Source of the DNA: Diplonema papillatum
Taxonomy: Eukaryota > Euglenozoa > Diplonemea > Diplonemida > Diplonemidae
DNA length: 64,000 bases
Assembly: GCA_030068145.1 (NCBI GenBank)
Contig: JAPJBO010000856.1
Location: 34,709-98,708 of the forward strand
Direction: 5' to 3'
This document shows positions 10,301-18,274 of this stretch, one piece after another. The notes beneath the pieces are model-generated. The model saw only the letters and a program-made list of their open reading frames with translations, had not been told where the DNA came from and ran no database searches. How positions within the stretch are numbered: position 1 is the stretch's first letter; the number at the start of each line of letters is the position of its first letter. Both the position numbers and the translations under genes were made by a program.

Positions 10301-12794
10301 ATCTTGTCCTGAGGTAGCCTTGTGTACATGTCCTCGAAGTCGTGTGTAGTTGGGATTTTGTATCGGAGGCGGGTGAGGTTCTGCTTTATGTGCAGGGTGA
10401 TGTCGTCTGGTCCTTCTGTAAACCATACACGTTTGATTCCTGTACGGCGGAAGTTGAGTTCGTCTTTTCGTTTGAGGGCTTTCATCACGCTTTTCAATAG
10501 GCCTGATAGTTCGAGGTGGGCATTTGTGAGGGTTGCTTTGGGTGCCTCGCGTTTTGTGTTGCGGTGCTTTTTGTTTTTTTCTGCGGCGACACCGGCTATC
10601 CAACGGAAAGATGGTTCTGCTTTGTGTAATTTTATGGAGCCGTAGAGGTGTGGTAGTCCCTTGTGGAACGGTAGGTCGAGCTCTGCCATTATACGTTTGT
10701 GGTTGCTCTCTACTTCTGTTTTTGTGATCGTTTGTTTCTCGTATGTTTCGTTTGCGTCGAGTTGTTGCCGTAGCGCGTGTGTGTATTGGGCTTTGCAACA
10801 GTATCCAAAATCGTGCGTTGTTTTGTCTACTGGTAAGATGACCAGGTGTTGTTTAATGACAGCTAGTTCGGCTGTGGCCTTTGTATTCAATTTCTCGTCG
10901 TCTGAAGGTGGTAGAGCCGCCATTCTTCGTGATATTTCGGCTTTGAGCTCCGTTTCGAATGAGGTTGTGTCACTGCCTGCGGGGTAGTATGTCTGTACGT
11001 ACTCCTCTATTGCCTCGTGTAGCGTTTCGGTCAGAGCGTGGTGGCTCTGGTAGCATCTGTACTTTCTGCCTCTGCTGACGATTTCCGAAAGCCCGTTTTC
11101 TTTCGTAATTGCTGAGAGGAAGCCTATGGCGTGGCCGTTGATCGTTTTTCCGGAGTTGTATCTGTGACATGCGCAGTGCTCTGGTTTAGGGAGTGGTATG
11201 TCAGGCAGTTCCTTGCTGATCTGTGTTACGTTTTGTAGCCTAAGATAGAGTGGGGGGTTCAGTCGGAAAGAGATTTTGGTGCGCTGTAGTATCTCTTCTT
11301 TTGGGCAAGCGCGTTTAATCGCCGGTTGTTGTAGGATGTCGTGTAAACGTAGTGAGTTGATGTGTTCACTGCCGTGTGTGATTATGAGCCTTGCTGGTGC
11401 TCCGTCGTCTTTTATTACTTTGTTGAGTGTTATCTCCCCGAGTCGATCTTTTAGGCTTTTTTCGAGTGCTGTGACGGTAGGTGGCAAATTGGTGCGAGGT
11501 GCGTGTGCGATTAGCCAGTTAAGAAGCCGCTTGATCCGTGTGCGTCCCATAAGGTCGAAGTTGTAGCCGGTGAGGTCTTTGTCGCTGAGGTTTACCAGGT
11601 GGTGTAGTTGGCTCCTGATTGAGAATGCTCGTGCTTCGGTAGTGAGGTTGATCCGCAGTTTTCCGTCTTCCAACCATGCCCACTTTTCGACTTTTGGTGC
11701 GTTTTTCGTTCGTTCGTGGCGTTGATTGGAACGTTTTCTGCTTTTCCTGGGGCGTGTAGTGGCGTTTCTGATATGTCGTTGGACGTTGTATGTGGGTTGG
11801 AAGTGTGAAATCCACCAGTTCTCTCTCGGAAGTGCCTGTCTCCGGAATTCGTCGTTTGTGGCGTGCTCGTTGATTGGAACTTTCTCGAGCGGTGTCGCGT
11901 AGAGGGGAAAGTCCCGTTTCAGAAGAGCTTTGGCGATGGGTGTGTTGTTGCGGCGTTGATACCAGTGGGATTTCAGACGATCCTCAGCGGTACCTTTGGT
12001 TTGCCCGACGTATTTGACGTTTCCGCGTTCGTCTATAAGGGCGTAGACTACTCCTTGGTCGGAGTGTGCTGGTTTGTCGGTCTGCTGGTTCTTCCATCCC
12101 TTGTGTAGCTGCTTGTGTTGTTTGGTGAAGAACACGACCTGCGCTTCTCGTCGTTTGGTGTCATACGCGGCCCAGAACTGTTTCCCGTAATTGTATTTCG
12201 CTTTAGTGCGAAAGCATGTGAGGAACGGGTTTCGCTTAAATTCTGGACGGTCTGCTTCTTTTGGGTCGATGGCGTTCTGTTTGAGCTTGTACTTCAAGTG
12301 TGTGTCGTTGAGGTGGGTGACTGGTCGGGGGTTCTCTTGTGTTGGTGTGCTGTGTTGTGTGGTCCGTACGTCTTGTGGTGGTTTGAATGTGAGGTTTTGG
12401 TGTAGTTTGTTCGGTTGTGATGTATAAGGTTGGTGTGAAGGGAGTACGAGTGTATTCAGTGTTGGTGGTGGATGTCGGAGACCGTATTGTGTGGGTGGGA
12501 GTAGGAATGTCGTAGTGGGTCGTGTGTTAGTTAGTTTCGGAGGTGTGTGGAGGGTTGGGGGAGGTATAGTTCGGAGTGTGATGGTCGGCACTGCTGGAGG
12601 GAGTGCGGATTGTTGTGGGTAGCGTCGATGGATGTCGGGTGTTGGGTAGTCGATGTGTGGTTGGTGTCGTGGCTTGTACGTTTCGTTGAGGATGGAGGTG
12701 GGACGTCTCATCGTGGCAGGGGTGGGAGACCCGTAGTACGGCATGTGTGGCCGTGGGATGTTTGGGATGCGTTCGGTGTATGAGACGTCTTTCC
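7352..12794 (-). mobile_element. Penelope-like retroelement with N-terminal GIY-YIG and a USP domain
   Basis: The borders are set by the split 29-bp array: left part ends at ~7355, right part resumes at ~12795. The element carries one long minus-strand ORF (7993-12744) and ~640 bp of 3' non-coding sequence (7352-7992) with purine-rich stretches near 7680-7750. Its 3' terminus on the minus strand (7352-7540) recurs without the ORF at 25066-25290. Upstream of the first ATG the frame stays open through the junction, leaving only ~50 bp of 5' sequence, so the copy may be 5'-truncated. N-terminal GIY-YIG is the arrangement known from the Naiad/Chlamys type of Penelope-like elements; assignment to that clade is inference. 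I saw no obvious target-site duplication or hammerhead core at the ends. Confidence 0.8.
7993..12744 (-). CDS. GIY-YIG nuclease / reverse transcriptase / USP deubiquitinase / zinc-finger fusion protein (Penelope-like)
   Basis: 1,583 residues with no internal stop. 1-150 is Pro/Thr-rich. GIY-YIG spans ~229-325: GVVYAL at 231-236, YVG at 245-247, RLKSHW, then RENWWISHFQPTYN with the expected Glu and Asn. The reverse transcriptase starts ~698 (LYGSIKLHK), with DFEDMYTRLP ~801, GIPMGGNASS ~891, YRFIDDF 936-942 (catalytic IDD) and VFLGVRI ~970. A USP-type deubiquitinase fold spans ~1165-1425: Cys box NSCFLQAS with C1173, two CxxC pairs (~1284 and ~1327) as in the USP zinc ribbon, and His box THTGRENAGHYTIH with H1396 followed by WTHYNNE. 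Two C-terminal zinc fingers begin CPAC (~1484) and CPYC (~1534). All catalytic residues I can check are present, suggesting recent activity. The USP could counter ubiquitination of the protein or its partners; that role is inference. Confidence 0.88.
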   Translation of the reverse strand: MPYYGSPTPATMRRPTSILNETYKPRHQPHIDYPTPDIHRRYPQQSALPPAVPTITLRTIPPPTLHTPPKLTNTRPTTTFLLPPTQYGLRHPPPTLNTLVLPSHQPYTSQPNKLHQNLTFKPPQDVRTTQHSTPTQENPRPVTHLNDTHLKYKLKQNAIDPKEADRPEFKRNPFLTCFRTKAKYNYGKQFWAAYDTKRREAQVVFFTKQHKQLHKGWKNQQTDKPAHSDQGVVYALIDERGNVKYVGQTKGTAEDRLKSHWYQRRNNTPIAKALLKRDFPLYATPLEKVPINEHATNDEFRRQALPRENWWISHFQPTYNVQRHIRNATTRPRKSRKRSNQRHERTKNAPKVEKWAWLEDGKLRINLTTEARAFSIRSQLHHLVNLSDKDLTGYNFDLMGRTRIKRLLNWLIAHAPRTNLPPTVTALEKSLKDRLGEITLNKVIKDDGAPARLIITHGSEHINSLRLHDILQQPAIKRACPKEEILQRTKISFRLNPPLYLRLQNVTQISKELPDIPLPKPEHCACHRYNSGKTINGHAIGFLSAITKENGLSEIVSRGRKYRCYQSHHALTETLHEAIEEYVQTYYPAGSDTTSFETELKAEISRRMAALPPSDDEKLNTKATAELAVIKQHLVILPVDKTTHDFGYCCKAQYTHALRQQLDANETYEKQTITKTEVESNHKRIMAELDLPFHKGLPHLYGSIKLHKAEPSFRWIAGVAAEKNKKHRNTKREAPKATLTNAHLELSGLLKSVMKALKRKDELNFRRTGIKRVWFTEGPDDITLHIKQNLTRLRYKIPTTHDFEDMYTRLPQDKIVEEVCEAIEEAFEFEEQNGNPNLTRGAKQKGKKTFTFSRQTNDTKRAYSREAVKELLAIIIGNSYIAQGDQVLRQTDGIPMGGNASSDIANLFCYRIEKAYVDSLVDEGKIEEAKAHAHTYRFIDDFLNFGTTPPPQHLYNMRYKNTTTAHDDVVFLGVRIRVERPDPPHAPHIRLTIQPKNYGTRYTHHLTTAPKAQASGIFKGSLIRAIRQTNHLQDLRVEIQRSVYAMIDRGHNPRVLYAPWNAWLTEEFGNLPRLHSQLKPFLGFCVARHKKRQPRINEPEYAGKHRPTNFFPAHLPSESPSSVDSPSQPTPELTVTERVASLVATITIAAAVAAKTKRKHPQQLRKYTTRNSCFLQASLNLIAATHLSNQIRKYTDCPQHQTGPCTQDVNEWISGRKTQNVVQRLFEHMDTHLGDGEQHDLEEALLQLLAAIANENEEHRTCQPNCSDAFNELLHLQTTTIHCNNCGYIKTEDQPYSMTILAIQASTAQGCLDSFCKKSTPKDYRCDKCKKTKTAETQTSIRAAQDTLLLCLRRNEFANENRTPVAADPTLNIPDHEHKYELQAVITHTGRENAGHYTIHKRNRTPFTDQNWTHYNNETTSHSREPTYTDNATYMFLYTKEDTTDTDPTQTLELLEELRGDTPTSDDETSSEETTQHEGTLIWACPACKATTTDAGNKFKGAKGLRTHMLHCKEMTLATSPVRKAAQKALGKRKCPYCNNDGRTAGKARFKSLRHHISKCKRNPAVSHTLKATKKNKQSKRGT

Positions 12795-12900
12795 AAAATT
12801 TCCATCAGTTTTCTGTCGTGAGAAATTTTTCCACCACCAGTTTCCCTTCCCACGAAAGAAATTTCCGCCGGTAGTTTCCATGAGAAAATTTCCAGCCTAC
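12795..12900. repeat. Degenerate ~29-bp array, right part beyond the retroelement
   Basis: AAAATTTCCATCAGTTTTCT at 12796 matches the left array (about 7148). Three or four more units follow, up to about 12895, before unrelated A/T-rich sequence. Confidence 0.8.
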
Positions 12901-13029
12901 ACAGTGACAAAACAGAAATCTGGAGAAAAAAAAAATCCCAGCAATTTTCTGACTTTTTTTTGTTTTCCTCTTTTTTTGACACACCGGGGTTTCCCGGTGT
13001 CTGACACCGGGACACCGGGTTTTTAAAGT

Positions 13030-13848
13030 CCCCTGCAGAAGAATCAGGGTATTAGTTTGAAGGCTTCCGGGGTTTGCAGATTTAGACCGTTACTATGGGG
13101 TGGTTTTGGGCGGTGTTTCGGTGCCGTTTTCGCCGATGTACACGGTCTTTTCGGGGGTTTCCGAATGTTTCTGGGTTCCCTGTAGGGTTGAGTGCCATAT
13201 GGGGACGCGCTCCACAAACAGTCAAAATCATAAACAGACAGTCTCGTCAGGCAGCTGAAGGGGGTGGACCTGGGGACCTATTTTCCTATGATTCCTATGA
13301 CAATAGGTCCACGGTTTTGGTGTGCACCGCCGTGCTTACAACAATATTTTTAGCGTTTATTGTGGTTTAGAGGTTCGGTGTTTTAGGGTCTCCGGTTGAC
13401 GATTGAGGCTGTGAGGCGGGTGGTATGAGGGTAGTAGGTATGCTTATACACTTTAACTACGGCTAGCCATGTTTGTAAGTGTTGCGTGTAAGTATTTTTA
13501 GCAACATCGCGCCGAAGGCGCGGCGGAAAATTTGGGCAAAAATAACTCCGCCCCCCTTTATCATGTGTGGGCAACTCTTAGCTCGTGTGGGATACTCAAC
13601 TGTCAAACAGGACCTTGGCCCGGTAATGAAGCACAGTGGCAGCTGCAACCTGCCGAACTGGGTCTCAGCAGGGGAGGCTCAGCAGCCTTCCAGCACCTTC
13701 GGCACACTGCTACAAACACCACACCCCCCTCTAGATTTACTTTGAACACCGTTTTTTGAACTTTTTTTTTTTTCCGGCCAAGTCCGGTTTGCAGATTTAG
13801 ACCGTCGGTATAAATCTGCAACGGAAACTAATCCCCTGGAAGAATGTC
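13030..13848 (+). repeat. ~820-bp dispersed repeat, copy A
   Basis: Shares long stretches with 17425-18274: GGGTATTAGTTTGAAGGCTT, TTTAGACCGTTACTATGGGG, a CAATAGGTCCACGGTTTTGG segment, the GCGCCGAAGGCGCG hairpin, and a closing CTGCAACGGAAACTAATCCC. Copy A carries a ~145-bp block at about 13345-13493 that copy B lacks. No coding potential. It may be a non-autonomous element. Confidence 0.75.
13345..13493 (-). mobile_element. Short oriented repeat (Penelope-3'-like family) inserted in the 820-bp repeat
   Basis: The block GTTTATTGTGGTTTAGAGG...TAAGTGTTGCG is bounded on both sides by TATTTTTAGC in copy A. Copy B has a single TTATTTTTAGCAAC at the matching place. The same ~135-bp unit recurs at 54313-54452. 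Read on the minus strand its 3' end is ...CGCTAAAAA, like the other members of this family. Confidence 0.55.
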
Positions 13849-13929
13849 GGATTGGAGCTCTTCGAAAATCTACAATCTAAGGGGTGTTCACCATGTTTTC
13901 CTATTCGGGCTGAGAACCTTCTTAGCCCG

Positions 13930-14045
13930 TGACAATCAGGGCACTGGGCAGAAGGCGCATTCCACTCGCCACCGCTGTGATGAAGCGAAATGCTGTGGTT
14001 TAAATAACCAGTTGGATCCTCGTTGCTCGTAACAATTCCAAGCTG
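13930..14045. repeat. ~115-bp dispersed repeat
   Basis: About 90% identical by eye to 30785-30893 (GGGCAGAAGGCGCATTCCAC; TGATGAAGCGAAATG; AACCAGTTGGAT). At 30.8 kb this unit lies inside a segment that is absent from a neighbouring copy, suggesting it belongs to a mobile element. Confidence 0.7.
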
Positions 14046-14049
14046 ACAC

Positions 14050-14720
14050 TTTATGCGGGCACAACATGCAAGAAGGCCTGGAACCTGAGAGCGCCTTCAA
14101 TCTGAGCCCAGACCTAAACCCGCGGTTTGCAATCACGGACAAGAGAGAGGGAAAGAGAACGAATGAGTGACCTACGGTGGCCCCTCTACAGGTGCAGAAC
14201 ACCGACGCGTCTGTCGAGAACCAATGGTTCGCCTTGGCCAAACAGAGAGACGCTGAGTTTCGCTCACACGCTCGCCCGGGCGATGATCTCGCCATTGCGA
14301 ATCCAAGGTGGAATACACTGAACAACAAGTAGCAGCGAGGCCGGGCCCGACACAGGCGATGGCACGGCCACGTCGAACTTTGAGTGCGCAGGCCGGCTTG
14401 TCCAGACTCGTCGGGAGGCTCGTGGCGCAGTCGCTTCGACGATCTTCTCTGCCTTTGAGACTGCCTCCTGCCCTGCGGTGCTACGTCCAGCTTCAAACGC
14501 GCAGGCCCAGTTGATAAAGCGCCTGAAAAGACTTGGCCGTTTGTGATCAGATCCTTGGCGACGGCAGCGGCACAGAAGACTTTCGCTGAACGGGCGGTTG
14601 TTTGCGGCCAGTGCCGGCGTCCTCGCAAAGGCAGTAGCTTGAAGCATCTGGCTTCAGGTGGCTGAGTGGGCTCGGAAGCGGTGTCAACAACACATTGTCC
14701 CAATAAACCGCGTTGTCTTC
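14050..14720 (-). pseudogene. Possible decayed coding region
   Basis: Two overlapping minus-strand frames are open here. Pieces look protein-like in succession (FCAAAVAKDLITNGQVFSG, then after a frame change FINWACAFEAGRSTAGQEAV and KAEKIVEATAPRAS). No family is recognisable. This could be a frameshifted mobile-element ORF or chance. Confidence 0.25.
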
Positions 14721-14999
14721 GATCACCGGCTCCACAAAATGAGAGCTTGACTCTAATGGTTCACCGACACCTCAAAAATTGCTGCTCGCATCTCAGATCA
14801 TCAGCGGCAGTCTTGTCGTAGAAGACGGACCCGTCTGAGTATAGATGTCCGTGTGGTCGAGGTCAGAGCCGTCAATGTGGGCTCTGGGGACGCGGGCGGA
14901 CTTACCGAGAGCGAGAATACGCTGGTAACTGCGTGCCTTGGCAACCCATCTGTCAGCCGGCCAGGCACGATACACGTTCTTCCTTTTCACTTCATCACA

Positions 15000-15360
15000 A
15001 GCGCGGAACCTGAGTGTCTGTGCAGACAGCGGTGTGGGGCTGGTTCGTCAGGCGGCTGTTTGAAGCTTGCCAGAGGATGTAGCAACGCCTGCTCGGGCTC
15101 CGTCCTTTACCAACGTTCCCAACCTACCCCTAGACAAGCATCGCTAGGCGGCTGTTTGAAGCTCGCCGCGTGGGGAGAGGATGTAGCAACGCGTGCTCGG
15201 GTTCCGTCCTTTACTACGAAGCGCGGAATCTGCGTGTCTAGGACAGCGATGTGAGGCTGGTTCGTCAGGCGGCTGTTTGAAGCTCGCCGCGTGGGGAGAG
15301 GATGTAGCAACGCGTGCACGGGTTCCGTCCTTTACTACGGACAATCGGTTCCCAACGTTC
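15000..15360. repeat. Three tandem copies of an ~85-120-bp unit related to the 290-bp dispersed family
   Basis: The core GGCGGCTGTTTGAAGCTCGCC plus AGGATGTAGCAACGC and CCGTCCTTTAC occurs three times (about 15050, 15150 and 15267). Part of each unit (CGCGGAACCTGAGTGTCTG, GTTCGTCAGGCGGCTGTT) matches the family seen at 45.5, 48.6, 49.1 and 56.6 kb. Confidence 0.75.
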
Positions 15361-16580
15361 CCAACCCGGACAAGCAGAACTGGCTAAGGGTCGGACTGCC
15401 CCCCACTATCCCCACTATCGGGGGAAGGAACCATAGTGGGTGTCAGCAGGCAGGCCAACGGGGGCTGAGCGTGACCTGGCCCGGGCAGCCTCGGTTGGCT
15501 ATGCGCTTCGTGCACGAAACGCGGCGGACCGGCTGGCGCTATCACGCCTGAGGCGGCGGCTGGTACCTGCGGCCTTGCGCATCGAGGAGTGGTCGGATCA
15601 TCTGCGAGGGGGTGGTGTCAGTGCATACGGTAGCTGGGAGCAACGTTTGATCAACAAAATACTCGAGAGAGGCCGCATCGTGCTTATTTCGAATTTGGCT
15701 TGAGGGGGAGAACCAGTAAAAGCCCACTTAGAGATCCGGGGTTTATAGTCCCCGGGTGATCTTTGTCGTAAGGATTCCTTTGAGGTATCGAATATTAATT
15801 GCTGCGGTAGTGGCGCTACGTGTGTTTGTGCGTGTGGATTTGTTGTCTGTTGCCGACTATTCGACTTATTTTAGAGCGCGCTCGGGATACCTGACTGGAA
15901 GCGACATTGCAATACGTTCCAGCCTGAGTTTTTGAGCCCGCGCCACCCCCCGACAAAGCGGGTACGCCACACAATAACGCGTGCGAATGTCAACCCAAAA
16001 AAAAAGAAGCGGGCTTGTATTCCGGGTTTGGTGCCAGCTTCTCTCAGGCTTGGCTTCCAGCCTAGGACATTTAGGAGCATCACAGACCTGCTATTGGTTC
16101 GCTCTTCCGCGCGCTATAAGTCGCGCGCAGTCCCCTTAAGAAGTAGTGCGCGTCTCGGGTAAGCAGCAAGCCGCCGATGCCAAAAGACACCCCCTACAAC
16201 GACACGCCCACCTATTTAAGGGTCGAGATCTCGTTCGTTAACGGAATCTACCCGACAAATCACTCCACCAACCAGGAGCGGCCATGCACCACCACACAAT
16301 TCATCGAGAAAGAGCTGTGGGGCCATGTTCACTGCAGCAACCCCACGGCTACTAAGGTGGTCTCCAGAGGAAGCCAGTGGAAAAGAAATGTTTTTTTCAA
16401 GTGCCAGAATGACCTGGAATCCGCACTTTCGTAAAGGTTTTGTCCCACAGTTTTTTCAGGGCGATTTTGACCCTTCCCAGAGCCCGTGGCGATTCTCGAC
16501 GTAGTTACGATGGACGGCCGGCAATGGGAGCGCCTGGCTTGCTCCGCCTCCGACGACAGAGTCCGAGTGTTTTTCGGCGC
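15360..16580. other. Spacer without recognisable genes
   Basis: I see no convincing ORF on either strand. A motif copy (CTTAGAGATCCGGGGTTTATAGTC CCCGGGTGATC-like, written here in two parts) lies at 15725-15765 and belongs to the oriented GTCTCCGGGTGACC family. Confidence 0.4.
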
Positions 16581-16589
16581 CTCCCTATT

Positions 16590-16985
16590 TTTTTTACCCC
16601 AGGTTATTAGCTTCGTTTTTGCCTTGGTTTCCCGACCAACTTTCTTTTGCCGCTCTGAGATCGAGAAAGCTTTTCTTCAGGGGGGGCCGGGGGGGCTTTG
16701 CCCCCCGGCGAACGGTACGGTACAGGTGGAGAAAGTTTGCACTTCTTAATCTGTTTGTCACAATAAACACTGCACATTCCTGGCAACAGCCCATTTCACG
16801 TTCAACCACCACTCGACACTACGAGTAGACGCAGACCAGAGATCACATGGAACAAGGCACTTGTGTCGACTCGGAGAGAATCTGCCAAGAAATCCGGGGC
16901 TGCTTCTGATCCTCGACTCTCCTTCTCGGCTCCAGCCCCCGTGGCAGCCCCAGACTTCTGCCCGCCAGCCCACTAGACCGTGATG
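16590..16985 (+). repeat. ~400-bp dispersed repeat, copy A
   Basis: Matches 53705-54200 over most of its length: TTAGCTTCGTTTTTGCCT, CGCTCTGAGATCGAGAAA, a G-tract/C-tract hairpin (GGGGGGCCGGGGGG...CCCCCC), GTTTGCACTTCTTAATC, CAACAGCCCATTTCA, GGAACAAGGCACTTGTGTC. No coding potential. The copies differ by several indels. Confidence 0.75.
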
Positions 16986-17022
16986 CAGTGCTTTGGCTAC
17001 ACGATACCACCAACGGGAAAAA

Positions 17023-17090
17023 GGTGAGGAATTCCTCATGAGGAATTCCTCACCCTCTTTTTCGAGCCTCTTTTTTTTGAGGAATTCCTC
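17023..17090. repeat. 32-bp perfect palindrome plus an extra GAGGAATTCCTC
   Basis: 17023-17054 reads the same on both strands (GGTGAGGAATTCCTCA then its mirror) and contains two copies of the 12-bp palindrome GAGGAATTCCTC. A third copy lies at 17079-17090, after a TTTTTTTT run. Confidence 0.9.
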
Positions 17091-17424
17091 GCACTTTTTA
17101 GCTAGCGGGAGCACTGTGACCAGCCTGGCCCAGGGCCTTATATATATAAAGTCCTCCCACGTAACTGTCCGTAAGTTGCTCGGAGTTACTAAAAATCCCA
17201 GTTGCGGCACGTGCAGGTGGGTTTTGCTCATGGTGGCGCCAAACTGCAAGAATTGCCATAGCCGCTTTGTAGTCCACCGAGACTGTAGGAAATTTGATGC
17301 GAGTCAACTGTATTTGTGTAACCGGTACTGCAGTACTGCTCGTGTGGTACATTGTAGTAATGTAGTACTACTGGCCCCTCATCAAGTTGTGCCTTTTTTT
17401 TTTTTTTTTTCCTTGCTCGGAGCA

Positions 17425-18274
17425 GGGTATTAGTTTGAAGGCTTCCGGGGTTTGCAGATTTAGACCGTTACTATGGGGTGGTTTTGGGCGATGTTTCGGT
17501 GCCGTTTTCGCCGATGTACGGCGGTGCCGACACATCTCCACAACTTCGTTCGGCAAAAGAGGGGTCTTCATGGGTCCTTTATAGGTCAATTATGGTCACC
17601 CCGTCGGTTTGGCGACACATTTTGCGGGCGTTTTTTCAACGTACACCAGCCTGGATCAAGCTTTTCGAGGTTTTCCGAATGCTTCTGGGTTCCCTGTGGG
17701 GTTGGGTGCCAAATGGGGACGCGCTTCAAAAACAGTCAAAATCGTAAACAGACGTCTCGTCAGGCAGCTGAAGGGGGGCGACCTGGGGACCTATTTTCCT
17801 ATGATTCCTATGATAATAGGTCCACGGTTTTGGTGTACACCGCCGTGCTTACAACAACATTTCTAGCGTTATTTTTAGCAACATCGCGCCGAAGGCGCGA
17901 CGGCAAATTTGGGCAAAAATAACTCCGCCCCCCCTTTATCATGTGTGGGCAACTCTTAGCTCGTGTGGGATACTCAACTGTCAAACAGGACCTTGGCCCG
18001 GTAATGAAGCACAGTGGCTGCCGACCCGAAGCTGAACACAATTGAACGGCAGCGGCTGGGTCTCAGCAGCGGAGGCTCAGCAGCCTTCCAGCACCTTCAG
18101 CACACTGCTAAAACACCACACCCCCCGCCTATATTTACTTTGACCACCGTTTTCTAGAGTTATAGTTCGCTTGAGAATCCTTTTTGAACTTTTTTTTTTT
18201 TTTTTTTTTCCCGGCCAAGTCCGGTTTGCAGATTTAGACCGTCGGTCTAAATCTGCAACGGAAACTAATCCCCT
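17425..18274 (+). repeat. ~820-bp dispersed repeat, copy B
   Basis: Counterpart of 13030-13848. It has an extra ~110 bp near 17520-17640 and lacks the ~145-bp block seen in copy A. It ends with CTAATCCCCTGG directly against the 52-bp satellite, whose first unit begins GGCTCGGAG. Confidence 0.75.

Noticed and set aside
7352..12794. Hammerhead ribozyme at the retroelement ends
   Set aside because: I looked for CTGANGA with a downstream GAAA on both strands near both ends and found no proper core.
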